Source: Flavobacteriaceae bacterium GSB9
Lineage (GTDB): Bacteria > Bacteroidota > Bacteroidia > Flavobacteriales > Flavobacteriaceae
Length of the DNA stretch: 64,000 nucleotides
Assembly: GCA_022749295.1 (NCBI GenBank)
Contig: CP062007.1
Coordinates: forward strand, 2,914,001-2,978,000
Direction: 5' to 3'
Part shown: in pieces, positions 1-8,961 of the stretch
How the letters are laid out: the number at the start of each line of letters is the position of its first letter
Position numbering within the stretch: the first letter of the stretch is position 1
Notes under the pieces: model-generated
The model's database searches: none
What the model was told of the DNA's origin: nothing
What the model saw: the letters and a program-made list of their open reading frames with translations, nothing else
Program-made: the position numbers and the translations under genes

Positions 1-1674
1 GCCTTGTTGGAGTATAAAAAGCTGTATTCTAAATCGCCTTTAAACATTAATTTTATTAACCAAATTGTTGCGGTGCATCAAGAACTGGAGCAGTACTCCG
101 AAGCCGAAAAGTTTCTTTTGGATGTTATGGAGCGCCTAGAATATCCTGCGTTTTTAGTGGAATTAGGATACAATTACCAGCTTCAAGATAAAATTGAAAA
201 AGGACAAGAACTATATAAAAAAGCCTTGGCTACTATTGACGATAGAGCCAGTAATGTGTTTTCTGTAGCTAGAAGTTTTAGAAATCATTCACTTTTAAAA
301 GAGGCCGCAACGGCCTACGAAAAGGCAATGGTTTTAAACCCCGATTTTAATTTTAATATACAATTGGCCCAAATTTATGGCGAGCAAGGGATTCTTGAAA
401 AAATGTTTAATAGCTATTTAGATTTTGCTAAATCCAACCCTATTGTTTTAAGTGATGTAAAACGCGCCATAAACGATTTTATTACCGAAGATGGGCAAAA
501 CGACAACAATATGCTTTTTCGCAAAATGCTGTTAAAAAAAATGCAGCAACAACCCGATGTGCTTTGGAACGAGCTGTTAAGTTGGCTGTTTATACAACAA
601 AAGGAATTTAACAAAGCGTTCGTGCAAGAAAAGGGCATTTACAACCGAAAACTTGCTGGTTTAGATAGAATTGAAGAATTAGCAGCCATCTGTGTTGATG
701 AAAATGAAACCGAAGTGGCAAAAGCGATTTATAATTACATTGTTGAAACGGCCCAAAACCCAGATACCAAATTAAAGGCCCATTACAGTTTGCTTCAAAT
801 TCAAGTTAATGAAAGTACCAAAGCAGAATATCAAGATATCAAGCAAAAGTATTTAGACCTGCTAGAGCGCTTTGGTGATGATGCCGAAATCTTAAACCTG
901 CAAATTTCATACGCACATTTTTTAGCGTTTTATATGAACGAAACCGATGAGGCAACCCAATTTTTAGAACGGGTTTTAAAACAGCCTCTAAACCAGTTGG
1001 AAAATGCACAGGTTAAATTAGAGCTTGGCGACATTCTAGTGCTCCAAGAACAATTTAATAAAGCTTTGATCTACTACACGCAAATTCAGCGTAACCTAAA
1101 AAACAGTACCATTTCACAACAGGCAAGGTTTAAGGTGGCTAAAGCAAGTTACTACAAAGGCGATTTTAAATGGGCTGAAGCTCAGTTAAAAATCTTAAAG
1201 TCGTCAACATCACAACTTATTGCCAATGATGCGTTGGACTTAAAATTGTTGATTACAGATAATAAGTATGAAGACTCGTTACAAACCGCATTAAAACAAT
1301 ATGCAAAAGCCGATTTATTGGCCTTTCAAAACAGAAATGATGATGCCATAGCGTTGCTCAATAAAATTTTAGATGCGCACAAAACAGAGCCAATAATAGC
1401 ACAGATACTCTATAAACAGGCCCAATTATTTGAATTAAAACGTGAATATGAAAAAGCCAAGGCAAACTATGAAGTGCTAATTGAAAATTACCGCGATGGC
1501 ATTTTGGTAGACGATGCACTCTTTAATTTAGCGCAACTTTTCGAAAAACAGTTGAACCTACCTGAAAAAGCAAAAACACTATACGAAAACATTGTTTTTA
1601 ACCATGCCGATAGTATTTATTTTGTAGATGCCAGGAAACGTTTTAGAGCGTTGCGGGGTGATTTTATCAATTAG
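1..1674 (+). CDS. TPR-repeat protein, 5' end outside the window
   Basis: The reading frame is open from the first base of the window, so the true start lies upstream. The visible 550 or so residues are almost entirely alpha-helical tetratricopeptide repeats, with recurring patterns such as A..YEKAL.L.P and G....A...Y. Such proteins act as protein-protein scaffolds; no catalytic domain is visible. A signal peptide cannot be judged because the N-terminus is missing. The gene ends 139 bp before an unrelated regulator gene and points the same way as DUF4286 and rsmA. Its specific partner is unknown. Confidence 0.85.
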   Translation, partial: ALLEYKKLYSKSPLNINFINQIVAVHQELEQYSEAEKFLLDVMERLEYPAFLVELGYNYQLQDKIEKGQELYKKALATIDDRASNVFSVARSFRNHSLLKEAATAYEKAMVLNPDFNFNIQLAQIYGEQGILEKMFNSYLDFAKSNPIVLSDVKRAINDFITEDGQNDNNMLFRKMLLKKMQQQPDVLWNELLSWLFIQQKEFNKAFVQEKGIYNRKLAGLDRIEELAAICVDENETEVAKAIYNYIVETAQNPDTKLKAHYSLLQIQVNESTKAEYQDIKQKYLDLLERFGDDAEILNLQISYAHFLAFYMNETDEATQFLERVLKQPLNQLENAQVKLELGDILVLQEQFNKALIYYTQIQRNLKNSTISQQARFKVAKASYYKGDFKWAEAQLKILKSSTSQLIANDALDLKLLITDNKYEDSLQTALKQYAKADLLAFQNRNDDAIALLNKILDAHKTEPIIAQILYKQAQLFELKREYEKAKANYEVLIENYRDGILVDDALFNLAQLFEKQLNLPEKAKTLYENIVFNHADSIYFVDARKRFRALRGDFIN

Positions 1675-1813
1675 GCGAGTTTGAAAACTTAAACCCTTGA
1701 TAAGTATTTAAAATACTGGATTTTGACATTTTTGTCGTAAACATGTCGTGCTTAAGACGCTATCAAAATGCTAAAGCGCTAACTAATTTTACTCAAAAAT
1801 AAAAACCATAAAA

Positions 1814-2410
1814 ATGAGTGAATCGAATTTAGCAAAGCGCGTAAAAGAATTAAGAAGAAGAAAAGGATTATCTCAGGAAGATTTAGCCGAAAATTCAGGT
1901 TTAAGTTTAAGAACAATCCAAAGAATTGAAAATAATGAAACAGTACCAAGAGGCGATACCTTAAAAAAAATGTCGCAAGCCTTAAATTGTACTCATGAAG
2001 ATATTGTTGATTGGAAAGTTCAAGAGGATAAAGGGTATTTAACATTGATGAGCTTGTCTGCTTTGGGGTTTTTGTTTTTTCCTTTGTTGGGCGTCATCAT
2101 TCCTTTAACATTGTGGATACTTAAAAAAGAGAGAGTAAAAGGGGTTAATCGACTAGGGAAATCAATTTTAAACTTTCAAATTACTTGGGCACTTTTGTTG
2201 TTTTCTTTTTATATCTGTTTTATTACAGGGATGTTAGGTGGTTTTTTGGGAAAACTATTAACATTTATATCTCCAAGTCCCTGGTTAAGTATAATTATAG
2301 TTTTAGGAACTCTATATGGGTATAATATTGTTATAACGGTAATTAATACGCTAAGAATCCACAAAGAAAAATCGGTATTCTTTAAGCCGGCATTGCCAAT
2401 TTTAAGGTAA
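1814..2410 (+). CDS. XRE-type HTH membrane-anchored regulator (HTH plus DUF4870-like domain)
   Basis: Residues about 8-62 form a Cro/C1-type helix-turn-helix (KRVKELRRRKGLSQEDLA, then TIQRIENNE). The remainder has about four hydrophobic segments with the look of a DUF4870/Tic20-like membrane domain (LGVIIPLTLWILKK, NFQITWALLLF). The combination suggests a DNA-binding protein tethered to the inner membrane. It is more A+T-rich than its neighbours and sits between a TPR gene and DUF4286, so it may be a later insertion; that is inference. Targets are unknown. Confidence 0.85.
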   Translation: MSESNLAKRVKELRRRKGLSQEDLAENSGLSLRTIQRIENNETVPRGDTLKKMSQALNCTHEDIVDWKVQEDKGYLTLMSLSALGFLFFPLLGVIIPLTLWILKKERVKGVNRLGKSILNFQITWALLLFSFYICFITGMLGGFLGKLLTFISPSPWLSIIIVLGTLYGYNIVITVINTLRIHKEKSVFFKPALPILR

Positions 2411-2463
2411 TTTATTTTGATGCTGACAAAGAACTGCGGTAAATTTGCAAAAAACGCTAATTT

Positions 2464-2787
2464 ATGTACATCTACAACGTTACGGTAAATATCGACGAAA
2501 CCATTCACGATGAGTGGCTAAAATGGATAAAGAAACACATACCACAAGTATTGGGCACGGGGAAGTTTGAAAAAGCCACATTAACGAAAGTGTTGGTTGA
2601 AGAAGACATGGGCGGCATAACGTATTCCATTCAATACCGTTCGTATTCGCGTGAAGCTTTGGATGCCTATTACCGCGAAGATGCCGATAGATTGAGAACC
2701 GAAGGCCTAAAAAAGTTCGCCGATAAAATGCTGGCCTTTCGTACCGAACTTCAAATAGTTGATGAATACACAGTAAATTTCAAATAG
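2464..2787 (+). CDS. DUF4286 family protein
   Basis: This 107-residue soluble protein starts MYIYNVTVNID and contains the HxxWLxWIxxHIP motif typical of the DUF4286 family, which is widespread in Bacteroidetes and has no established function. There is no signal peptide or membrane segment. It lies about 155 bp upstream of the rsmA start and points the same way, so co-transcription is possible. The ATG at 2464 is the first in frame and gives the usual family length. Confidence 0.85.
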   Translation: MYIYNVTVNIDETIHDEWLKWIKKHIPQVLGTGKFEKATLTKVLVEEDMGGITYSIQYRSYSREALDAYYREDADRLRTEGLKKFADKMLAFRTELQIVDEYTVNFK

Positions 2788-2942
2788 CTTGATTAGGTAA
2801 CTCGCAAAGTTAGAAACTAGCTTATCTTTCAATTGACTTTGCATTTCTGTTTCTTAGGGAACATTATTTGGTTAGGATATGCACCAGATGCACGTTAGTT
2901 AAAGTGCTTTTGTATCTTTGCTGCTGTAAATCGTTATATCCC

Positions 2943-3737
2943 GTGGCAAACCAATCCAATCAAAATCATGTAAGAGCTAAAAAACATTTAGGTCAGCATT
3001 TTTTAACCGACGAATCTGTGGCTCAAAAAATTGCAGACACCCTAAGTTTACAAGGCTATAAAAAAGTTTTGGAAATTGGTCCGGGTATGGGCGTGCTCAC
3101 TAAATACCTCTTAAAAAAAGAAACCACAACCTATGTTGTAGAAATTGATACTGAATCGGTTGCGTATTTGCAGGCCAATTATTTAAACCTTGCCCCGAGA
3201 ATTATTGAAAAAGACTTTTTAAAGTACGACTTAAATGAAGTATTTCATGGTGAACCCTTCGCCATAATAGGAAATTTTCCTTATAACATATCAAGTCAAA
3301 TTGTATTTAAGGCTTTAGAAATGCGAAACCAAATCCCCGAATTCTCGGGTATGTTTCAAAAAGAAGTTGCCCAGCGTATTTGCGAAAAAGAAGGGAGTAA
3401 AACATACGGCATTCTTTCGGTTTTGGTTCAGGCATTTTACGATGCCGAATATCTGTTTACGGTGCCGCCCACGGTATTTAGCCCGCCACCAAAGGTCGAT
3501 TCTGGTGTGTTGCGCTTGGTAAGAAAGCAAAATTACAGCCTTCAGTGCAATGAAACGCTCTTTTTTAAAATTGTAAAACAGGCTTTCCAGCAGCGCAGAA
3601 AAACCATCCGTAACAGTTTAAAAACCTTTAATTTATCAGATAATTTAAAAGCAAATAGTATATTTGGCCAACGTCCCGAACAATTGAGTGTTCAACAATT
3701 TATTGCACTTACACAACTTATAGAAAACGATATTTAA
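2943..3737 (+). CDS. rsmA: 16S rRNA (adenine1518-N6/1519-N6) dimethyltransferase RsmA/KsgA
   Basis: RsmA dimethylates two adjacent adenosines in the 3' hairpin of 16S rRNA during late 30S assembly, using S-adenosylmethionine. Diagnostic motifs are KKHLGQHFL near the start, the SAM-binding [12 protein letters not shown], the catalytic NFPYNISS, and the C-terminal [11 protein letters not shown]. The frame is open upstream to 2868, but the added residues are Cys-rich and unlike the family. I therefore choose GTG at 2943 (reading [18 protein letters not shown]), which gives 264 residues, a normal length. mgtE follows after 19 bp. Confidence 0.95.
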   Translation: MANQSNQNHVRAKKHLGQHFLTDESVAQKIADTLSLQGYKKVLEIGPGMGVLTKYLLKKETTTYVVEIDTESVAYLQANYLNLAPRIIEKDFLKYDLNEVFHGEPFAIIGNFPYNISSQIVFKALEMRNQIPEFSGMFQKEVAQRICEKEGSKTYGILSVLVQAFYDAEYLFTVPPTVFSPPPKVDSGVLRLVRKQNYSLQCNETLFFKIVKQAFQQRRKTIRNSLKTFNLSDNLKANSIFGQRPEQLSVQQFIALTQLIENDI

Positions 3738-3756
3738 ACCCATAAACTTTTTTCAT

Positions 3757-5133
3757 TTGGCAGAAGAGAAAGAAAACATACAATTTCAGCTTACAGACCA
3801 GCTTTTAGAGCAAGTTGAGCTGCTCATCGAAAATCAAGACAATAAAGGATTAAAAAAGCTAATGGATGAATTTCATTATGCCGATATTGCCGAGATTCTG
3901 GATGAGTTAGACTTAGATGGTGCCATGTATGTTATCAAGCTTTTAGACTCTGAAACAACTTCCGATATTCTAATGGAATTGGATGAAGATAACAGGGAAA
4001 AAGTTTTAAAAAACCTATCGGATAAAGAAATAGCTGATGAGGTTGAAGAGCTCGATACCGATGATGCCGCCGATATCATTGCCGAACTGCCAGAAGAACG
4101 CAGGCAAGAAGTAATCTCCCAAATTGAAGATGAGGCACACAAGGCTGAAATTAAAGAGTTGTTGGCTTATGACGAAGATACAGCGGGGGGCTTAATGGCT
4201 AAAGAGCTTGTAAAAGTTTACGAAACTTGGACGGTAGCTGGATGTTTACGTCGCATTCGTGGACAAGCAAAAGATGTTACCAGAGTTCACTCTATTTATG
4301 TTGTTGATAAACAAGAACGGCTCATTGGGCGCTTATCGCTAAAGGATTTAATAGTCGCAAAAAACGACCAAAAAATTGCCGACATATACATATCAAATGT
4401 TGATTACGTTAACGTAAACGAAGATGTTGAAGAAGTAGCCAAAATCATGGCTAAATACGATTTGGAAGCCATTCCCGTTATTCAAAGTGATGACAACAAA
4501 GTGCTTTTAGGACGAATCACCATCGATGATATTGTGGATGTTTTAAAAGAAGAAGCCGACAGAGATTACCAAATGGCAGCAGGTATTACTGGCGATGTTG
4601 AGGCCGATGATAGTATTCTGCAACTTACCAAAGCGCGTTTGCCTTGGCTGTTTTTAGGGCTAGTTGGTGGTGTAGGGGCATTTTTAATCATGGAAGGCTT
4701 TCAGGAAGCGTTTAGTAAATATGCCGTATTGTTCTTTTTTACACCATTAATTGCGGCTATGGCCGGAAACGTTGGGGTGCAGTCTAGTGCCATTATTGTT
4801 CAGGGTTTGGCCAATGACGATGTTAAGGGAAGTGTAAACAGCAGGCTGATAAAAGAAATGTTGCTCGCTGCATTAAATGGGTTTATACTAGCCTTATTTC
4901 TTTTCTTTTTTGTTTGGGCTACAAAAGGCGAAATGAATACAGCATTCGCTATTTCAGTTTCACTAGTTGCGGTTATTATTGTAGCTGGCCTTATAGGTAC
5001 ATTTGTGCCACTTTTTCTAGATAAACGCGGTATAGATCCAGCTATTGCAACAGGGCCTTTTATAACCACTAGCAACGATATTTTTGGAATTTTAATTTAC
5101 TTCTGGATTGCAAAAATGATTCTCGGTATTTAA
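3757..5133 (+). CDS. mgtE: Magnesium transporter MgtE
   Basis: MgtE is a homodimeric Mg2+ channel gated by cytosolic Mg2+. The order is an N-terminal acidic superhelical domain (about residues 1-130, rich in D and E and with repeated L.ELD/AELP units), a CBS pair (about 135-260), then five transmembrane helices with the pore motif MAGNVGVQSSAI. The length of 458 residues is typical. The start is TTG at 3757; the next ATG is 36 codons in and would remove part of the N-domain. It lies 19 bp after rsmA and is probably co-transcribed. Confidence 0.95.
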   Translation: MAEEKENIQFQLTDQLLEQVELLIENQDNKGLKKLMDEFHYADIAEILDELDLDGAMYVIKLLDSETTSDILMELDEDNREKVLKNLSDKEIADEVEELDTDDAADIIAELPEERRQEVISQIEDEAHKAEIKELLAYDEDTAGGLMAKELVKVYETWTVAGCLRRIRGQAKDVTRVHSIYVVDKQERLIGRLSLKDLIVAKNDQKIADIYISNVDYVNVNEDVEEVAKIMAKYDLEAIPVIQSDDNKVLLGRITIDDIVDVLKEEADRDYQMAAGITGDVEADDSILQLTKARLPWLFLGLVGGVGAFLIMEGFQEAFSKYAVLFFFTPLIAAMAGNVGVQSSAIIVQGLANDDVKGSVNSRLIKEMLLAALNGFILALFLFFFVWATKGEMNTAFAISVSLVAVIIVAGLIGTFVPLFLDKRGIDPAIATGPFITTSNDIFGILIYFWIAKMILGI

Positions 5134-5173
5134 AAGGGTTTACCCGTCCTTAAAAGAATCTTTATCTTTTTTT

Positions 5174-5211
5174 AATTTCTTTTTGGTTTAATTTCTTTTT
5201 GGTTTAATTTC
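5174..5211 (+). repeat. 16-bp tandem repeat, 2.4 copies
   Basis: The unit AATTTCTTTTTGGTTT occurs at 5174-5189 and 5190-5205 and is followed by the first six bases of a third copy. It lies in the gap between mgtE and the next gene. No dyad symmetry is obvious. It may be simple replication slippage. Confidence 0.8.
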
Positions 5212-5312
5212 AACGGGTTAAGTGTGAAATGTTTTGTCGTACTAAAACTTAAATGCGTTCCATTTGTTTGAGTTTTACATTATATCTACATTTGACTAAT
5301 ACAAGATTCATT

Positions 5313-6293
5313 ATGAAAATTCTTCATCTCGATACCAACCACCAGTTACTTATCGACCAATTAAACGAATTAAACTTTAAAAACGACGAAGATTATACAT
5401 CTACTAAGGCAGAAGTAGAAGCTAAAATTGAAGATTATGAAGGCATAGTTTTGAGAAGCCGTTTTGCTATAGACAAACAATTTCTAGATGCTGCTAAGAA
5501 CCTGAAATTTATAGGAAGGGTTGGGGCTGGCCTCGAAAACATCGATTGCGAATATGCCGAGCAAAAAGACGTATTCTTAATCTCTGCGCCAGAAGGTAAT
5601 CGAAATGCAGTAGGTGAACATGCTTTGGGAATGGTTTTGTCGTTGTTTAATAAATTAAACAAGGCTGATAACGAAGTACGGCAAGGTCAATGGTTGCGCG
5701 AAGACAATCGAGGTATAGAACTCGATGGACGAACAGTAGGTATTATAGGTTATGGTTATATGGGTAAGGCTTTTGCTAAAAAATTGCGTGGCTTTGATGT
5801 AGAAGTAGTATGCTACGATATTAAAGATAATGTTGGCGATGCCAATGCCAAGCAAGTTGGTTTAAAGGAGTTTCAAGAAAAAGCAGATGTAGTGAGCTTA
5901 CATACGCCACAAACACCGCTAACGCTAAACATGGTAGATGCTAATTTTATCAATCAGTTTAAAAAACCATTTTGGTTTATTAATACGGCAAGAGGTAAAA
6001 GTGTTGTTACTAAAGATCTGGTTGCTGCGTTGCAATCTGGTAAAATTTTGGGTGCCGGACTCGATGTTTTGGAATACGAAAAAGATTCGTTTGAAAACCT
6101 GTTTAAGGCAGCCGATTCTTCAAGTACAGTTGAAAAGGGTTTGTTAAGGGAAGTTGAAGCTACTGAACCTTTTCAATATTTAATAAATGCCCAAAATGTG
6201 TTGCTCTCTCCGCATGTGGCAGGCTGGACAGTTGAAAGCAAAGAAAAACTGGCGCAAATAATAGTCAATAAAATAAAAGCGAAATTTTGTTAA
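5313..6293 (+). CDS. D-2-hydroxyacid dehydrogenase (phosphoglycerate dehydrogenase-like)
   Basis: This is an NAD-dependent D-isomer-specific 2-hydroxyacid dehydrogenase. The Rossmann motif is VGIIGYGYMGKAFA. The catalytic Arg is in NTARGK, the Glu follows in the LDVLEYE region, and the His is in SPHVAGWT. The frame is open from 5253, but ATG 5313 (MKILHLDTN) matches the family N-terminus and gives 326 residues. There is no C-terminal ACT domain, so if it serves serine synthesis as SerA it would lack the classic serine feedback site. Substrate specificity cannot be read from the sequence. Confidence 0.88.
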   Translation: MKILHLDTNHQLLIDQLNELNFKNDEDYTSTKAEVEAKIEDYEGIVLRSRFAIDKQFLDAAKNLKFIGRVGAGLENIDCEYAEQKDVFLISAPEGNRNAVGEHALGMVLSLFNKLNKADNEVRQGQWLREDNRGIELDGRTVGIIGYGYMGKAFAKKLRGFDVEVVCYDIKDNVGDANAKQVGLKEFQEKADVVSLHTPQTPLTLNMVDANFINQFKKPFWFINTARGKSVVTKDLVAALQSGKILGAGLDVLEYEKDSFENLFKAADSSSTVEKGLLREVEATEPFQYLINAQNVLLSPHVAGWTVESKEKLAQIIVNKIKAKFC

Positions 6294-6317
6294 CTTTAGA
6301 TTTATAAAGTTGACAGC

Positions 6318-6776
6318 ATGCAGTATAAAGCCAGCTCGCCCGAAGACTACATAAGCCAAGTTCCAAAAGAACACCAAAGTGCTCTAAAAAAGCTACGGCA
6401 AGTTATCAATGCCCATTTGCCAAAAGGTTTTGAGGAAGGCATACAGTACGGTATGATTGGGTTTTATGTGCCGCATTCGGTTTATCCCGATGGATACCAT
6501 TGCAATCCAAAAGCACCCTTGCCTTTTATGAGTTTTGCTTCCCAAAAAAACTCAATAAACCTATACCATAATGGTATTTATGCAATACCAGAAATTCACG
6601 ATTGGTTTGTAGACGAATATCCAAAACGCTGCACAGGAAAATTGGATATGGGCAAAAGTTGTATCCGTTTTAAAAAAGTAGACCACATTCCCTATGACTT
6701 AATTGCCGAACTATGTACAAAACTTTCAGCGGATGAATGGATTGCCGTTTACGAGGCTAACATCAAGAAGAAATAA
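6318..6776 (+). CDS. DUF1801 domain-containing protein
   Basis: A 152-residue soluble protein with features of the DUF1801/YdhG-like fold: an N-terminal YISQVPKEHQSALKKLRQ helix, then EGIQYGM and a basic C-terminal half. Family members include the iron-chaperone-like frataxin homologue YdhG, but the biochemical role is not established for most. The gene is 24 bp after the hydroxyacid dehydrogenase and 17 bp before a VOC protein, so a loose operon of small soluble proteins is likely. Confidence 0.8.
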   Translation: MQYKASSPEDYISQVPKEHQSALKKLRQVINAHLPKGFEEGIQYGMIGFYVPHSVYPDGYHCNPKAPLPFMSFASQKNSINLYHNGIYAIPEIHDWFVDEYPKRCTGKLDMGKSCIRFKKVDHIPYDLIAELCTKLSADEWIAVYEANIKKK

Positions 6777-6793
6777 CCAAAACCACAAATATT

Positions 6794-7165
6794 ATGAAAC
6801 TAGGAGCATTTTCAATAAGCTTGAGCGTAAAAGACATAAAGGCTTCAAAAAAATTCTACGAAACTTTGGGTTTTGAAAAGTTTGCGGGCGATTTAGAGCA
6901 AAATCACCTTATCATGAAAAACGGTAATGCCCTTATTGGACTTTTTCAGGGCATGTTCGAACAGAATATTATAACGTTTAACCCGGGCTGGGATGAAAGT
7001 GCGAATACAGTTGAGCCGTTTGATGATGTTAGGGCGATTCAGAAACATTTAAAGAACAATAATCTTAAATTAGAAAGAGAGGCAGACGAAAGTACAACTG
7101 GCCCAGCGAGTACTGTTTTATTCGACCCAGATGGAAATGTTATTTTAATTGATCAACACGTATAA
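6794..7165 (+). CDS. VOC (glyoxalase/bleomycin-resistance) family protein
   Basis: The 123 residues show the paired beta-alpha-beta-beta-beta arrangement of the vicinal oxygen chelate fold: LSVKDIKASKKFYETLGFE near the start and FDPDGNVILIDQH at the end. Metal ligands of the type His/Glu are not all obvious, so it could be a ligand-binding protein instead of a metal enzyme. Another VOC gene follows after 17 bp, but the two are quite divergent, so this is not a recent duplication. Confidence 0.85.
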   Translation: MKLGAFSISLSVKDIKASKKFYETLGFEKFAGDLEQNHLIMKNGNALIGLFQGMFEQNIITFNPGWDESANTVEPFDDVRAIQKHLKNNNLKLEREADESTTGPASTVLFDPDGNVILIDQHV

Positions 7166-7182
7166 TTTCCAACTATTAAATT

Positions 7183-7569
7183 ATGAAAAAACGCGTAACA
7201 GGTATTGGTGGATTGTTTTTTAAAACAAGCAATCCAGAAGCGACTAAAGCATGGTACAAAAAGCATTTAGGCTTTAATACAGACGATTATGGTTGTACCT
7301 TTTGGTGGAAGGATAAACAAGGCAACGATTGCTCAACACAATGGAGTGTTTTTCCTGAGGATACCAAATATTACGAGCCTTCGACAAAAGACTTTATGGT
7401 TAATTACCGCGTTGAAAACCTCAAAGCATTGTTAAAAACATTAAGAGAAGAAGGCGTAACCATTGTTGGCGAAATCGAAGAATACGAGTATGGTAAATTT
7501 GGCTGGATTTTAGATAGAGATGGCAATAAAATAGAGCTTTGGGAACCAGTTGACCAAGCTTTTTTGTAA
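7183..7569 (+). CDS. VOC family protein
   Basis: A second VOC-fold protein of 128 residues: GGLFFKTSNPEATKAWYKKHLGF at the start of module one and WILDRDGNKIELWEPVD closing module two. The final IELWEP is typical of glyoxalase-like family members, with the Glu as a possible metal ligand. The substrate is unknown. It lies in a run of closely spaced genes from the dehydrogenase to the TSUP transporter. Confidence 0.87.
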   Translation: MKKRVTGIGGLFFKTSNPEATKAWYKKHLGFNTDDYGCTFWWKDKQGNDCSTQWSVFPEDTKYYEPSTKDFMVNYRVENLKALLKTLREEGVTIVGEIEEYEYGKFGWILDRDGNKIELWEPVDQAFL

Positions 7570-7593
7570 TTTCGTTTTTCAAAAATACAGCTA

Positions 7594-8358
7594 TTGTCTT
7601 ATTTAGAAACCCTTCAATCTTTTCAGTTAACGGCATGGCAATGGGCAGCCATTGGTTTTGCGGTTTTTTTATTAGGCCTATCCAAATCGGGTATTAAAGG
7701 AATTGGAATCATCATAGTAGTTATTTTGGCTTTTGTATTTGGCGAAAAAGCTTCAACAGGGGTTTTGTTGCCCATGCTTATAGCGGCCGATATTTTTGCG
7801 GTAACCTATTATTTTCGTCATGTAAAGTGGGATATTATCAAAAAGCTTATTCCATGGATGATCGTTGGGGTTTTGGTTGGCGTTTGGGTAGGTAACGATG
7901 TGTCTGAACTTCTGTTTAAAAGAATGATGGCAGTAATTATTATTGTTTCTGTACTCATCATGATTTATACCGAAAGACGAGCGTCACCCAAAGTGCCAGA
8001 AAGTAAGTGGTTTGGTATTGTTATGGGGTTTTTGGCTGGTTTTACCACCATGATAGGTAACTTAGCAGGACCTATTTCTAATATCTATTTTTTAGCCATG
8101 CGCTTTCCTAAAAATGAATTTATTGGTACGGCAGCTTGGTTGTTTTTTATTATCAATGTGTTTAAACTGCCTTTTCATATTTTGGTATGGAAAACTGTAA
8201 CCCCAGAAACACTAGTGCTTAATTCTGTTCTTATTCCTACTGTTATTGTTGGTTTTTTCTTAGGAGCGAGAATAGTAAGGCTTATTTCTAACCTTAATTA
8301 CAGGCGGTTTGTTTTAATTGTTACTGCACTAGGAGGATTAATTATGTTGTTCAGGTAA
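7594..8358 (+). CDS. TSUP family sulfite/organosulfur exporter (TauE/SafE)
   Basis: An inner-membrane protein of 254 residues with seven to eight hydrophobic segments and the family hallmarks GLSKSGIKG in the first loop and GFTTMIGNLAGPI in the second half. TSUP proteins move small sulfur-containing or organic anions; substrate cannot be assigned here. The start is TTG at 7594 (MSYLETLQ), 24 bp after the VOC gene; no upstream ATG is in frame at a sensible distance. Confidence 0.88.
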   Translation: MSYLETLQSFQLTAWQWAAIGFAVFLLGLSKSGIKGIGIIIVVILAFVFGEKASTGVLLPMLIAADIFAVTYYFRHVKWDIIKKLIPWMIVGVLVGVWVGNDVSELLFKRMMAVIIIVSVLIMIYTERRASPKVPESKWFGIVMGFLAGFTTMIGNLAGPISNIYFLAMRFPKNEFIGTAAWLFFIINVFKLPFHILVWKTVTPETLVLNSVLIPTVIVGFFLGARIVRLISNLNYRRFVLIVTALGGLIMLFR

Positions 8359-8467
8359 AAGTCGATTGCTGAAGTTGATGCGGTAAAGAATTGGTAGTAG
8401 CTTTCTGAAAAATCAATTAATATTTTTACTACCTTTATAATCAGTTTACTAACCAAAAAATAAAAAT

Positions 8468-8890
8468 ATGTCTGACGAAAAAAAATTAAACGATGACCTG
8501 AACGAGGCATTGGACGATGCCAAAAAAGGAGCTAAAAAGGCAGCAGACGGTGCTAAAGAAGCAGCATCTGATTTTGCTGATGATGCCCAAAAGGTGTTAA
8601 GTGATGGTAAAAATGTAGCCATTATTGCCCATATTACCCTAATAGGTTGGGTTATTGCTTTGGTTATGAATAATAACGATAAAACCGAGTTGGGCTCTTT
8701 TTATATTAGGCAAATGCTCGGATTGCTAATACTTGGTTTGGTGTTTATGTTTATCCCGGTAATTGGCTGGATTTTAAACCTGTTGATTTTAGTACTATGG
8801 ATTATGAGTTTAATCGGTGCATTAGGCGGTGAAAAAAAACCAACACCAGTACTGGGCGAACAGTTCCAGAATTGGTTTAGTGCGTTGTAA
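8468..8890 (+). CDS. DUF4870-like small membrane protein with Lys/Ala-rich N-terminus
   Basis: Residues 1-48 are hydrophilic, Ala/Lys/Asp-rich and likely helical (repeated AKKGAKKAADGAKEAA pattern). Residues 50-125 hold three hydrophobic segments (ALVMNNN, GLLILGLVFMFIPVIGWIL, LILVLWIMSLIGAL) resembling DUF4870/Tic20-like proteins. Function is unknown. A hexamer resembling a -7 element (TACCTTTA) lies at 8430-8437, 30 bp upstream of the start. A strong terminator follows the stop codon. Confidence 0.8.
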   Translation: MSDEKKLNDDLNEALDDAKKGAKKAADGAKEAASDFADDAQKVLSDGKNVAIIAHITLIGWVIALVMNNNDKTELGSFYIRQMLGLLILGLVFMFIPVIGWILNLLILVLWIMSLIGALGGEKKPTPVLGEQFQNWFSAL

Positions 8891-8906
8891 TAAAACAAAT
8901 ATTTAA

Positions 8907-8938
8907 AAAAAGCCAAAAAGTAAAATTTTTGGCTTTTT
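8907..8938. terminator. Bidirectional intrinsic terminator
   Basis: The arms AAAAAGCCAAAAA (8907-8919) and TTTTTGGCTTTTT (8926-8938) are perfectly complementary around a 6-nt loop. A T-run ends each strand's hairpin, so it can serve both converging genes. Confidence 0.85.
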
Positions 8939-8961
8939 ATTTATGTTATACCTGTTAAAAG

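Noticed and set aside
2868-2942. Longer N-terminus of RsmA
   Set aside because: The added 25 residues are Cys-rich and unlike any RsmA; GTG 2943 gives the standard start.
6794-7569. Recent tandem duplication of VOC genes
   Set aside because: The two proteins share only the fold; their sequences are too different for a recent duplication.
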